Positions 53,901 to 62,733 of a DNA stretch of 64,000 nt are shown in pieces (positions within the stretch are counted from its first letter, which is position 1; each line of letters starts with the position of its first letter). The DNA is taken from the NCBI GenBank assembly GCA_016342755.1, contig JAEINS010000005.1, positions 62,001 through 126,000 on the forward strand, read 5' to 3'. A model generated the notes under the pieces. It did no database searches. It was not told the origin of the DNA and worked only from the letters and a program-made list of their open reading frames with translations. Origin of the DNA: Melioribacteraceae bacterium. GTDB taxonomy: Bacteria > Bacteroidota > Ignavibacteria > Ignavibacteriales > Melioribacteraceae. The position numbers and the translations under genes were made by a program.

Positions 53901-54467
53901 GCTGTCATCCATAACCCAATAACTTTCCTGATCAGCATTAAATTGATCTTTCCCAAAAAAGCCGTTCCACTGTTTAGACCATCCGGGATCATTAACATCG
54001 GTTTCACGATCCGGCCAATATTCTGGCCACGAACTTTTTTTATGGCTCATAGCTACAGATTCCCCGTCGGGATTATCAAATCCCGGCAATGGTTCCCAGC
54101 CCCAAAAAACTGTAGAGTTATTAGGATCATAATCATTATCCCCTCTGGGACCATCTGAAACAGTAACCGGTGTAATTTTGGTTGATCCGTCAATTTCAAT
54201 TTCGGCTCCAACCATAACACTTATATCGCCAACATAATAATGCCCCGAGTTAATAGGCCATTCACCGCCAAAATCTTCAGCCGGATTTTCACGCCCGACT
54301 AAACCATAATTAAAAAATGTTGTTCTAACCTGATTACCGCTGTGCACATGTTTTTTTCTAGCAGTTGGTTTTCCCTTTATGGTCTTATAATACTGGCTAT
54401 AAGAACACACAGGCATTATTAGTATTGCTGTAATAAGAATTGCTATGTATTTAAAATTATTCTTCAT
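50976..54467 (-). CDS. Large surface protein with Ca-type Asp repeats and FlgD-like C-terminal tail
   Basis: The protein has 1163 residues. It starts behind AGGG with a signal peptide (YIAILITAILIMPVCSYSQ). Residues of about 330-490 are crowded with Asp/Asn repeats (NGYDDDNDAVNGQN, IDDNLNGLIDENTE, NDRIDNNENGLIDEENP, GIDNDNDWNADIDD), like calcium-binding thrombospondin-3/dockerin-type loops. An FN3-like segment follows (FEGYKIYRATYPTWDE, YTYFYAVTAYDRG). The end (DIKVVPNPYIAAASW, GKCTIKIYTARGELVKTIYH, YGIYIYHIDAEDIGEKVGKF) is the same FlgD-like tail as in the protein at 4633-6693. It has no catalytic motif. By position between a TonB receptor and a PorV-family barrel it may capture glycan for uptake. 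Confidence 0.78.
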   Translation of the reverse strand: MKNNFKYIAILITAILIMPVCSYSQYYKTIKGKPTARKKHVHSGNQVRTTFFNYGLVGRENPAEDFGGEWPINSGHYYVGDISVMVGAEIEIDGSTKITPVTVSDGPRGDNDYDPNNSTVFWGWEPLPGFDNPDGESVAMSHKKSSWPEYWPDRETDVNDPGWSKQWNGFFGKDQFNADQESYWVMDDSRDQEFINAYGFYPDPDDKARGGLGLLANVRGLQWSQTLAQNTIFWIYDITNISQKNYDKTVFGMIVGTTIGGDGDTQDDNSRFDARENITYSWDSDNIGNTGWTPVAYLGYAFLESPGNALNGYDDDNDAVNGQNLIDQSILASKTASAGMEIILIDYSNPSFPRTKSVMPAEGITFNVNDKVISIAPNDILKEIPYNNIDDNLNGLIDENTEIPNDRIDNNENGLIDEENPHIGLAYNNYFADNLSDAMIDESRNDGIDNDNDWNADIDDVGLDGKPGTNDAGEGDGLPTSGYLIGEDGKITDTGLPGEPNIDKTDIDEADQIGLTSFFFFEPYDFIRLQNDDQLWETLQPGFFNDAVQNVDGDFIYGTAYFPLRAGQTEHISLAFFFGNDEQDIFRTKNTVQLIYDNDYNFAKAPKLPTLKAFAGENKVTLYWDSNSEESFDKLSDIVTGDGYDFEGYKIYRATYPTWDETGIVTNVFGSKVADVPIAQFDIVNADSGFFSSIDEQLGTIFYLGDNTGLNHTFVDTTVKNGYTYFYAVTAYDRGLNAFDPSTGELKILQPAETAKFAAITAGGVVELGSNVVKVRPESPAAGYIPAGNLMKDIKHTSGDATGKILAEVIDPSALLKGHTYKITFEDNQKIEAKTTALNIIDNSSGVGFPDTLFKNDSNIDLDAFLFDGIKVSIFNDWMTRADAQNVKWQDSTRNILMPDLASGQGWTRVSQGFAQGKAYPAHYQLEIGEKGVDTSAGIAIFTLPNDLKQPVNFRVKNLTENRYVKFNFYEYKSGEKTADTEEEKGLLDENDMILLFEPDGSKLTLTYQIKIVSSDALSELPRAGDVLNLPIIKPFLKSDSFEFTVSVPKIDRVKANEELEDIKVVPNPYIAAASWEARNTYSSGRGNRSIHFINLPGKCTIKIYTARGELVKTIYHDSPITNGTADWDLMSEEQLDVSYGIYIYHIDAEDIGEKVGKFAVIK

Positions 54468-54476
54468 AAAAATACC

Positions 54477-57167
54477 CTAGTTAAAATTAAATGATAATCC
54501 AAGCTGCACACGGCGAGGAGATGAATAAAAATCGGGTCTGATTATATATCTCGGATCAGCATCCGCTCCGCTTACAGAACTTTGAAGTGTGTACGTTGCC
54601 CGCCCGGTGTCATCCCAGACTCCCTGCTCATTCCTGGTATCTAATAGATTAAAAACTTTAAAGAATAAAGTAACACTGGTTTTATTTTTATCGATAGAAA
54701 AACTGAATTCTTTACTCATCTGATAATCTATTGTAAACAGATTTGGTCTGCGTTTACTGTTTTCTGTTAATGCCAAAGATCCCGTTGTTACATCGGCACC
54801 GCGCTGTGTACCCTGAACCGGATTTGGAGTGTATGGAAGTCCGCTTTCAAAACGCGCAATAATACTAGCCGATATACCTTTATACTCGCCAAAAACATTC
54901 GCATTAATAACATGCGATCTATCCCAATCCATCGGGATTATATTCCTTCGGGGTTCCTTATTTGCCTGTATATCGTTGTATCCGTCAATAGGGTCAGAAG
55001 CACTTCCTTCGGCAACCTGAAAAGTATAAGATACATTTGCGGCAAAATGATTGGCAAAAGTTTTTTTAAGTGATAGTGTAATACCGCGTATATTTGCATA
55101 ATCACGGTTTTCATATTGAGAGTATAACACGTCCGGACGATATGTTTCCTGAAGTAATGAAGTTCCTACCCAGTCTCTAATATCCCGGTAAAAACCTGTA
55201 ATATCAAAAGCAATTAATTCTGATATTTGCTGTTGAAGACCAATTTCGTACATAACAGTTTTTTGCGGATCTAAATCGGCATTACCCAATAAATTAAACT
55301 GTCCTCTATTAATTTTAAAACCCGGGTTCTCATAAAGCAGCCGGAATTGCGGGAATTGTAAAAAATGCCCGTACGAAGCATGAATTACACCCGCGTCACT
55401 AATAGGAAACGACATTCCTAATCGTGGAGAAAACCCATATTTTGCTTTAGTTTTTTTATACCAGATATCTGTTAGTGAATTTGGGTTTTTATCAACATAT
55501 TCGTCTCTTAGCGGTGTATATCTGCTTGGATCTTTTGGATCCGTAAGTATATTCCCTTTCGAATCGAAATAATCAAATCGTAATCCTACATTAATAATAA
55601 AATCCTCGAACTCTATTTTGTCCTGAATATATGCTGCGATATCGAACGGTGTAAATTCATACTTGCCAAAATTTATATGATTTTCCTGAGGTATAATCGG
55701 AGTAAAATTTGTATCGGACGGACTGCCGTCAATTGTATTATAATTAAGCATGTTTAGTTTGTGTAATCTCCCTTCAACACCAAATTTAATTAAATGAACG
55801 GAAGTAATCTGAGAAGTTATATCAAACTTTATATTATCTGTAAGAGTATTTCTTAGAAAGTGATTGTTTATTTGTCCGCCATTTGAAAATTCAAAAGAAG
55901 ATACGGCAAACCGCGGATCGGAATTATCAACAAATCTTTTATCAGCAGGATTCTCATAAACATAGTGTTCATACTCTTTTTCGAATCTGCCGTATTTAAC
56001 TGTATAAAAAGTTGTTTGGTTTAAAGTGTGATTAATGGATATTGAGCCGTTATATCCCTTCTGAAATCTGTTGAGGTTTGCATCCGGATTAAATTTATAA
56101 AAATGATCGTATAAATTATATTTTCTGTTTTCATAATTAAATCCAAATCTGACCTTAAAAGTCGGGATAAGATTCCATGTAACTTTACTTTGAAGGCTTG
56201 TCCATTTATTTCTATTCATTGTTACAAATTCATTATCACCTATAGAACCGTCAGTATTATATTCACGCTTACCGTAAAAATATCCGTCATCGTTGTTTTC
56301 TCTAAAATTCACAAAGAATGTTACTGCATCGTTTGTTAAAGGAATTGGGCCTGATAAACTAAAACTGTAATTGTAAATAGCCGTAGCGTTAACATCGTCA
56401 ATATTCATGAATATTTCTTTATCATCCGAAATATAATCGCCCATGTATGCCGATACTTCCCCATTATATATTTTTCCGCCGTCTTTAGTAACCACGTTAA
56501 TAATGCCCGACATTGCCTGACCATATTCAGCATTAAACGTACCACTAATAACCTGCATACTCTGAATCGCGTTATTCTCTATTTCAACTCCGTTTGTACC
56601 GTCAAAAACATCTGTAACCGAAAGTCCGTCAACCTTAAAAGACACTTCCGAGGATCGTCCTCCTCTTATATGAAGACCATCATCGCCGCGTGTAACTCCC
56701 GCCTGAATCTGAAGTATATCAACAAAATCTTCTGCCGGTAATGATTTAATATCGTCTGTGGTAATAATTGCCTGAGATGATGTTAGATCTTTACGAATAA
56801 TTTCCCGACCTGAAGTAACAACAACAGTTTCTCCCAACTCTAATGTTTTCTCTGTCATTTCAATATCTTGTCTCGTAGTAAAATCAACATTTACCATCAG
56901 ATCTGAGACAACAACCGACTGATAACTTATATAACTGAATTTAATATTGTATCTGCCGGGCGGTATATTTAAGAGCAAATATTCCCCGTCAACGTCAGTA
57001 GATGCTCCGTAGAAAGTACCTTCTAACATTACGTTTACACCAATTAATGGTTCACCCGTTACAGCATCAACAACTTTTCCGGTTATCTTTCCGGTAGTAC
57101 CTGCATCAAGGTTAGTATTTAACATAAGTGTTAAAAATATTAGAAAAGATACAAATTTGATTCTCAT
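54477..57167 (-). CDS. TonB-dependent receptor with carboxypeptidase-regulatory-like N-terminus
   Basis: The protein has 896 residues. A signal peptide precedes GKITGKVVDAVTGEPLIGVN and TDVDGEYLLLNIPPGRYNI, a CarboxypepD_reg-like domain. The plug (DDGLHIRGGRSSEVSFKVDG, SGTFNAEYGQAMSGIINVV) and a full barrel follow, ending PRRVQLGLSFNFN. It resembles the receptor at 6725-9727 in layout, with a shorter barrel. It should import maltooligosaccharide or other glucan fragments, judged from the GH13 and GH97 genes in the operon. It lies 9 bp before the FlgD-tail gene. Confidence 0.92.
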   Translation of the reverse strand: MRIKFVSFLIFLTLMLNTNLDAGTTGKITGKVVDAVTGEPLIGVNVMLEGTFYGASTDVDGEYLLLNIPPGRYNIKFSYISYQSVVVSDLMVNVDFTTRQDIEMTEKTLELGETVVVTSGREIIRKDLTSSQAIITTDDIKSLPAEDFVDILQIQAGVTRGDDGLHIRGGRSSEVSFKVDGLSVTDVFDGTNGVEIENNAIQSMQVISGTFNAEYGQAMSGIINVVTKDGGKIYNGEVSAYMGDYISDDKEIFMNIDDVNATAIYNYSFSLSGPIPLTNDAVTFFVNFRENNDDGYFYGKREYNTDGSIGDNEFVTMNRNKWTSLQSKVTWNLIPTFKVRFGFNYENRKYNLYDHFYKFNPDANLNRFQKGYNGSISINHTLNQTTFYTVKYGRFEKEYEHYVYENPADKRFVDNSDPRFAVSSFEFSNGGQINNHFLRNTLTDNIKFDITSQITSVHLIKFGVEGRLHKLNMLNYNTIDGSPSDTNFTPIIPQENHINFGKYEFTPFDIAAYIQDKIEFEDFIINVGLRFDYFDSKGNILTDPKDPSRYTPLRDEYVDKNPNSLTDIWYKKTKAKYGFSPRLGMSFPISDAGVIHASYGHFLQFPQFRLLYENPGFKINRGQFNLLGNADLDPQKTVMYEIGLQQQISELIAFDITGFYRDIRDWVGTSLLQETYRPDVLYSQYENRDYANIRGITLSLKKTFANHFAANVSYTFQVAEGSASDPIDGYNDIQANKEPRRNIIPMDWDRSHVINANVFGEYKGISASIIARFESGLPYTPNPVQGTQRGADVTTGSLALTENSKRRPNLFTIDYQMSKEFSFSIDKNKTSVTLFFKVFNLLDTRNEQGVWDDTGRATYTLQSSVSGADADPRYIIRPDFYSSPRRVQLGLSFNFN

Positions 57168-57255
57168 TATAATCTCCCTGAAACAGTTATCATATTTTTT
57201 CCTAACATTGGTTTAAAATACTATTCATTTTATTTTTTAAGTTTTATCGCATTAA

Positions 57256-58524
57256 TTATTCAATTTCATCAAGCAGATTTCCGGCTTCCTCTATATGAAG
57301 CGAAACCAGATAATAAAATACCTGATCTAGTTTAAGCTGACGTTCTTCGTCATTGGCAAACTGTTTGCGGTATTTGTATAATCTGAATATCATTTCAAGA
57401 TCATTTTTATTATAAGATACTCCGGCAAACTGCTGAATTGTTTCTAAAAAAGTATAGCCAAACTCTAAAGTCGGTTCAAGCATTGTTCCTTCCCCAAAAT
57501 CGTTCCATGTAACTAACTGTAGCATTTCTAATCCCGATTGTTCCGCCTGCCGCAATGTAGTTGAAAGTGTTGAAGTTCCGTTATAATTTATATCCCAGTT
57601 TAAATGGTGATCAGACCATCCGCCTTCAGAATAGAAATCATAAAATCCGGGAAAAGCCGCTGACATTGAGCTCTTAAATGAAACCGCACGGCTGGAATAG
57701 AAAAAGCTAAGTTCCATAAGATAACTTCTAATTACCCAGGCAAATTCTCCGTCAGCATTAATTCCGGCATCTCCGGACTGATTCATTAAGGTTAAGAAAA
57801 CCGGCTTAGGATTTATATCTTCAAATATTTGTGTCCAGTCACTTTCCTTTTTAAAAAATCTTGGCCCAAAGGTTAAAAGCAAAGGAGTTCCGTCTATAGT
57901 GATATAGTTACTGTTAGAAAAATAATTATTGGCCATATAAAGCAAATCAGCTTTGGCAGCCTGAATTGGAGTTTCAGATTTATTTTGTTTTGCCACGCTT
58001 TCACAAGTATATTCTTCGTATACAATTCCAAAATCGAGACCGGTTTCATCAAGTCTGTCAATTAGCGCTTCTGAATTCACTAAATTCTGTCCAAAATCAT
58101 AAACATCAAATGATCCGTACCAGTCTATTAAAACTCCGTCTATGCCGCATAATTTCATAAGAAGCAGATGATATTCAATTACATCTTTATCAGTTGAAGA
58201 ATACGGACCAATTAAAGGATAAAAATGTGAAGCTATTTCCCTCTTGCCGTCGCTGTCTATAATATCAGGATTTCGGTTTGCCATAGTCCAGTGTATTCCC
58301 CAGCTGCCATTTTCTTCAGGTGATGAGAACCATGGCATATAATGCATATAAATTTTTGTCTGATTTGTTTTAGGCACACTAACAGGATCATACTCTACAA
58401 TTTTAAAATCATCTTTTGGCGGAGAAGTACTTTCTTCTGAACAGCCAATAACAACTGAAAGGAGAAAAATAATTTTTATAAATGATTCCATAGTTTTGGT
58501 AATTGATTTGAAAATAACTTGCAT
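57256..58524 (-). CDS. GH71/GH99-like glycoside hydrolase, lipoprotein
   Basis: The frame encodes 422 residues; an internal ATG at 58491 (MESFIKIIFLLSVVIGCSEE) gives a cleaner lipoprotein signal and is the likelier start, though neither has a good ribosome-binding site. The body opens KIYMHYMPWFSSPEENGSWG and has CGIDGVLIDWYGSFDVYDFG, FGIVYEEYTCESVA and LQLVTWNDFGEGTMLEPT, the pattern of GH71/GH99-like barrels. Characterised relatives cut alpha-1,3-glucan (GH71) or endo-alpha-mannosides (GH99). In a locus with GH13 and GH97 genes, an alpha-glucan is likely. Confidence 0.8.
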   Translation of the reverse strand: MQVIFKSITKTMESFIKIIFLLSVVIGCSEESTSPPKDDFKIVEYDPVSVPKTNQTKIYMHYMPWFSSPEENGSWGIHWTMANRNPDIIDSDGKREIASHFYPLIGPYSSTDKDVIEYHLLLMKLCGIDGVLIDWYGSFDVYDFGQNLVNSEALIDRLDETGLDFGIVYEEYTCESVAKQNKSETPIQAAKADLLYMANNYFSNSNYITIDGTPLLLTFGPRFFKKESDWTQIFEDINPKPVFLTLMNQSGDAGINADGEFAWVIRSYLMELSFFYSSRAVSFKSSMSAAFPGFYDFYSEGGWSDHHLNWDINYNGTSTLSTTLRQAEQSGLEMLQLVTWNDFGEGTMLEPTLEFGYTFLETIQQFAGVSYNKNDLEMIFRLYKYRKQFANDEERQLKLDQVFYYLVSLHIEEAGNLLDEIE

Positions 58525-58597
58525 AATTAAATACCATCTATTATTTTTTTTCGGAATTATATACGGGTTAAAATTCTATTCTATTTATTATTCATTA

Positions 58598-58637
58598 GCA
58601 GCAGATAATATTTAAAGAATTAATTATTATCTGCCGC
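58598..58637. other. Strong intra-operon hairpin
   Basis: GCAGCAGATAATA (58598-58610) pairs with TATTATCTGCCGC (58625-58637): 13 base pairs including one G-U in the transcribed (minus) sense, with a 14-base loop. It lies in the 153-bp gap between the carbohydrate-binding protein gene and the GH71/99-like gene. No U-run follows in the transcribed direction, so it is more likely an mRNA-stabilising or processing hairpin that lets the upstream genes be expressed more strongly. Confidence 0.55.
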
Positions 58638-58677
58638 CGTTTATTAATATTAAAAATAAACTAAAGTGCTTTTATTA

Positions 58678-60555
58678 CTACTTTAACAAAGTAAGTTTTT
58701 TAGTCTGTATAAAACCATTATCCGTAATAATACGATAGAAATAAACTCCGCTGCCAAAATTGCCTGCGTCCCAGTTTACTTCATGATATCCTGCTAATTT
58801 TTTAGATGAAACAAGATTTGCAACTTTGTTGCCAAGTATATCGTAAACAAATAATTTTACGTTACTAGTTTCTTTTAGCTGATAACCAATAGTTGTTGTA
58901 GGATTAAACGGATTAGGATAATTTTGCTCTAATCTGTATTCATCTATAACCATTGAAGTTTTTTCTTCAACATCTGTTGGCGCATTTCTATCAATTACTT
59001 TAACCGCGTCCAAAAACATTGGTATGTCATTTCCGCCTAGTATAAACTTAAACATAACCTTAGGGTCATCAATTCCGCATTCGTATGTATATGGACCATA
59101 TTCCTGAGGTTCGGCTGAAACTACAATATCTTGCCACCAGTGTGATGCATATGGATCATAATCCATTGCAAATACAACCTGAATTGCTTTTTCGGCTGTA
59201 GCCCATCCTGTAAAATATACATCATAAGTATGTCCGGCTTCCAATTTAAATTGCTGCATTAATTGAATTGCCCAGAACTCATCACCTACATTCTGTATTT
59301 GAAGATACCCGGATGATGAATCATCTGTAAGACCTGCTTCTGCAAAGATATCGAAAGAAGCAACTGCGTTTACATAATTATCAAAACGCCAAGGCCATAT
59401 TGTATTATTAAATTCGCCATTTATAACTTTATCATTCCACTCTGTTCCGCCAACATTTACTGTTATTGTATCCGATAAAACTGTTTTTCCGTTATTATCA
59501 ATTGCCGAGGCAGAAAAATTATAAACTCCGTTTGGAGCATTTTCAAAAATAAAATTAGTATTATCAGGCAATAAATCGGCTATCCAAAAACCATTTTGGA
59601 AAAGCTGCATCGAAACTACACTGTCATCGCCAGTATTTATAATATCTACCGAAACATTAACATCATCTCCGGTTTCATAACTTGAATTATTAGCAGGGCT
59701 GCTCATATTAAGCGAGATATTTTCCGAAACTCCCGCATTATTAGAAGTCTCTACTATTTTAACCGCGTCCAGTAACATTGGTATATCATTACCGCCTAAT
59801 ATAAATTTGAACATAACTTTTGGATCATCATTTTCACATTCAAATATAAAGGGACCAAACTCCTTAGGTGTTGAAGTAATAACAATATCCTTCCACCAGT
59901 AAGATGCCCATGGATCATAATCCATTGCATAAGCTATCTGAATTGCTTTTTCGGCTGTTGCCGATGCTGAAAATGTAACGCTGTAAGTATGTCCTGCTTT
60001 TAATTGAAACTCCTGCATCAATTGTATTTCCCAAAACTGTGTTCCGGCATTCTGCACTGTTATACTTGCTCCAGAAGCATCATCTGTAAGTCCGGCATCT
60101 CCTTTTATCTCTAAAGTTGATTCAGCAGTACCATAATTATCAAATCGCCATGGCCATGTAGTGTTATTAAATTCGCCATTTGTTATTTTATTATTTACTT
60201 CGGTATTACCAATATTTATTGTTACCGCATCCGAAGTAAACGATGTTAACGAATCTACTATTGCCACCGCTAAAAAACTAAAAATACCATTTGGGGCATT
60301 TTCAATTACATATTCAGTTGTATCGGGCGATAGATCTGTCATCCAGAATCCATTTTGGTATAACTGAACATTGGTTACTGTTCCGCTGCCTGAGTTGCTA
60401 ACATCAATAACAATATGAATATCATCACCAATATTATAGCTGGCATTATCCAGCGGACTTGCCATTGTTACGGAAACATCCTGGGCTGTTATAGATGATG
60501 TAAATAAAAGAGCTACAACTAAAAAGAACTTTACTGCAACATTAAAAATTTTCAT
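58678..60555 (-). CDS. Secreted carbohydrate-binding protein with duplicated Ig+CBM units and T9SS tail
   Basis: I chose the ATG at 60555 because GGAGGAG precedes it and MKIFNVAVKFFLVVALLFTS is a signal peptide; a longer frame starts at 60633. It has 625 residues. Two copies of a roughly 250-residue unit follow each other. Each has an Ig-like domain (unit 1 VTMASPLDNASYNIGDDIHI, unit 2 LNMSSPANNSSYETGDDVNV) and a CBM4/9-type jelly roll (NGEFNNTTWPWRFDNY and NGEFNNTIWPWRFDNY; later KVMFKFILGGNDIPM in both). The end LEQNYPNPFNPTTTIGYQLK is a type A sorting domain. It probably binds glucan at the cell surface for the enzymes of this operon. Confidence 0.88.
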   Translation of the reverse strand: MKIFNVAVKFFLVVALLFTSSITAQDVSVTMASPLDNASYNIGDDIHIVIDVSNSGSGTVTNVQLYQNGFWMTDLSPDTTEYVIENAPNGIFSFLAVAIVDSLTSFTSDAVTINIGNTEVNNKITNGEFNNTTWPWRFDNYGTAESTLEIKGDAGLTDDASGASITVQNAGTQFWEIQLMQEFQLKAGHTYSVTFSASATAEKAIQIAYAMDYDPWASYWWKDIVITSTPKEFGPFIFECENDDPKVMFKFILGGNDIPMLLDAVKIVETSNNAGVSENISLNMSSPANNSSYETGDDVNVSVDIINTGDDSVVSMQLFQNGFWIADLLPDNTNFIFENAPNGVYNFSASAIDNNGKTVLSDTITVNVGGTEWNDKVINGEFNNTIWPWRFDNYVNAVASFDIFAEAGLTDDSSSGYLQIQNVGDEFWAIQLMQQFKLEAGHTYDVYFTGWATAEKAIQVVFAMDYDPYASHWWQDIVVSAEPQEYGPYTYECGIDDPKVMFKFILGGNDIPMFLDAVKVIDRNAPTDVEEKTSMVIDEYRLEQNYPNPFNPTTTIGYQLKETSNVKLFVYDILGNKVANLVSSKKLAGYHEVNWDAGNFGSGVYFYRIITDNGFIQTKKLTLLK

Positions 60556-60595
60556 TTCACTCCTCCAGATTTTTAATTTAACTACCTGATTGTTT

Positions 60596-62659
60596 TTAAT
60601 CATATAAACTGAATCGGATTGCCTGACCTCCACCAGCGGCTAATTTTAATTCAATTATTGTTTTATTGGTTACAATTTTTTCTTCAATATCAATTCGATA
60701 AGGATTATTTTCCCAGTCCGCATCTTTACCGTCACTATATATTTCTGCTTTATACTTTTTACCCGGTTCTAAAAAATCAAGTTTTATTTCAAAGGTCCTT
60801 TTATTCTCGTCAGTAATGCTTCCAAGATACCAGTCATCACTATTTCTATCTTTACGTACAATTGTTACATAATCCCCTATTGATGCGTTTAGTACTTTTG
60901 TATCTTCCCAGTCAACAGGAACATCAATAATAAATTTGAACGGTTTAAGATTTTTTTCATAATTTCCCGGCAAATCTGCCGCCATTTGCAGCGGGCTGTA
61001 TAAAACAACATACAATGCAAGCTGTTTAGCCAAAGTTGTATTTACTCTGTTATTAGGTTTCTCCTTTTCAAATAACAGATCAAATATTCCGGGTGTAAAA
61101 TCCATTGGGCCGCCTAACAATCTTGTAAAAGGTAAGATTGTTGTATGATCGGGAGGATTACCGCCATCGGGCGACCACGCATTAAATTCCTGACCTCTTG
61201 CGCCTTCTCTTGAAAGCATATTTGGATATGTTCTGCGCAATCCGGTGGCTTTTATAGGTTCGTGCGCATTTATCATTATTTTATTCATGGCAGCTTCATC
61301 AACAACTTTCTGATAATGCCTTACCATAAATTGTCCGTGATGTGTTTCAAACTGAGGTTTTCCGTTTTCATCAATTCTTTTAATAGAACGCCCGTAATTT
61401 ACATAACCCGTTTTTACAGCTTTTATGCCTAAAGAATTATATAATTTAAATGCATCACTTAATTGTTCTTCATAGTTTAGAACAGCACCGCCGGTTTCAT
61501 TATGCCCTATTAAACTAACATTCCTTTCAGCAGCATATTTTACAATTTCTTTTATATCAAAGTCTTCATAAGCTTTTGTAAAACTGAAATTTTCTCCGTT
61601 TTTAATCCAGTCACCATCCCAGCCGTAGTTCCATCCCTCTACTAATACACCGTCAAAACCATATTTTGAGGCAAAATCGATATATTTCTTAGTATTACTT
61701 GTTGTCGCACCATGTCTTGCACCGGAACTCCAGGTTGATTTATCTAAATGATATTCCCACCAGATGCCTACATATTTTCCTGGTTTAATCCACTCTGTAT
61801 CTTTAAGCTTATTTGGTTCATTAAGATTAAGAATTAAATATGAAGTAATTAATTCTCCAGGTGAATCAGCCACTTCAATTGTCCGCCACGGTGATTTTAC
61901 AGGTAAACTGCCAACTACTTTTACTCCGTCAGACCATGGGACAAGATTTGCTTTTAGTACATTATTCTCTTTAACTTCCAGCGTCATACTTGCAAAATCA
62001 ACCAGCGCGGCCTCATGTATACTTAAATAAGTACCCGATTTTGTCTTTAATGTTAAAGGTGTATGGGCAATTTTTATTTCGTTTAAGTATCCCGAATTAT
62101 ATAGATATTCGTATCGGTTTTCCTGATATGCATCAATCCACCAGGCATTATGGTTTTCAATTAAATTAAACTCAGTTAATTCATCCGCAATTTTAATACT
62201 ATTAACTTCATCTTCCTCCGGAAATTCATATCTGAAACCCAGACCATAATCATAAACCCTAAAAATTATTTTTAACACACATTTATTTTTGTCTATTGGT
62301 GTTAATTCAACTGTTAACTGATTATAATTATTCCTTATGGATTTAACCTCTCCCCAGGGCTGATTCCATGTCTCATCAAATGAATTCCGCTCTAAATTTC
62401 CAACTGAAAATCTATTAGGAAAATTTGTATTATCCTTAAGTTCAAAACCCAGTTTCGATTTACCTATAATTATATTGCCCGAATATTCTACACTGTAATA
62501 CGGAATTCCATCATCCATTAAAAATTTAACTTTAACATTTTCATTTGGTGATAAGATTTCATTTGACTGTGGATAGACATCTTGAACACAGAGAAGAACC
62601 AAAATTACAATAAGTGTTACTGACTGGAATATTTTTTTTCTGATATCAATAATTTTCAT
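60596..62659 (-). CDS. GH97 alpha-glucosidase-type glycoside hydrolase (SusB-like)
   Basis: The protein has 687 residues with a signal peptide (SVTLIVILVLLCVQDVYPQ). The N-terminal beta-sandwich (NVKVKFLMDDGIPYYSVEYS) is followed by the barrel: YVGIWWEYHLDKSTWSSGAR HGATT, FDGVLVEGWNYGWDGDW, VSLIGHNETGGAVLNYE, IMINAHEPIKATGLRRTYPN and SREGARGQEFNAW. The Glu-bearing blocks match the inverting SusB branch rather than the retaining branch with an Asp nucleophile. SusB releases glucose from maltooligosaccharides in the periplasm. It is the first structural gene after the HTCS gene, with an operator-like region upstream. Confidence 0.92.
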   Translation of the reverse strand: MKIIDIRKKIFQSVTLIVILVLLCVQDVYPQSNEILSPNENVKVKFLMDDGIPYYSVEYSGNIIIGKSKLGFELKDNTNFPNRFSVGNLERNSFDETWNQPWGEVKSIRNNYNQLTVELTPIDKNKCVLKIIFRVYDYGLGFRYEFPEEDEVNSIKIADELTEFNLIENHNAWWIDAYQENRYEYLYNSGYLNEIKIAHTPLTLKTKSGTYLSIHEAALVDFASMTLEVKENNVLKANLVPWSDGVKVVGSLPVKSPWRTIEVADSPGELITSYLILNLNEPNKLKDTEWIKPGKYVGIWWEYHLDKSTWSSGARHGATTSNTKKYIDFASKYGFDGVLVEGWNYGWDGDWIKNGENFSFTKAYEDFDIKEIVKYAAERNVSLIGHNETGGAVLNYEEQLSDAFKLYNSLGIKAVKTGYVNYGRSIKRIDENGKPQFETHHGQFMVRHYQKVVDEAAMNKIMINAHEPIKATGLRRTYPNMLSREGARGQEFNAWSPDGGNPPDHTTILPFTRLLGGPMDFTPGIFDLLFEKEKPNNRVNTTLAKQLALYVVLYSPLQMAADLPGNYEKNLKPFKFIIDVPVDWEDTKVLNASIGDYVTIVRKDRNSDDWYLGSITDENKRTFEIKLDFLEPGKKYKAEIYSDGKDADWENNPYRIDIEEKIVTNKTIIELKLAAGGGQAIRFSLYD

Positions 62660-62733
62660 TAGCTATAACTCGCAGATTATCTATAAAATATTGATCTGAA
62701 ATTAAACACAAAGATTAATTTTGTCTCATAAGA

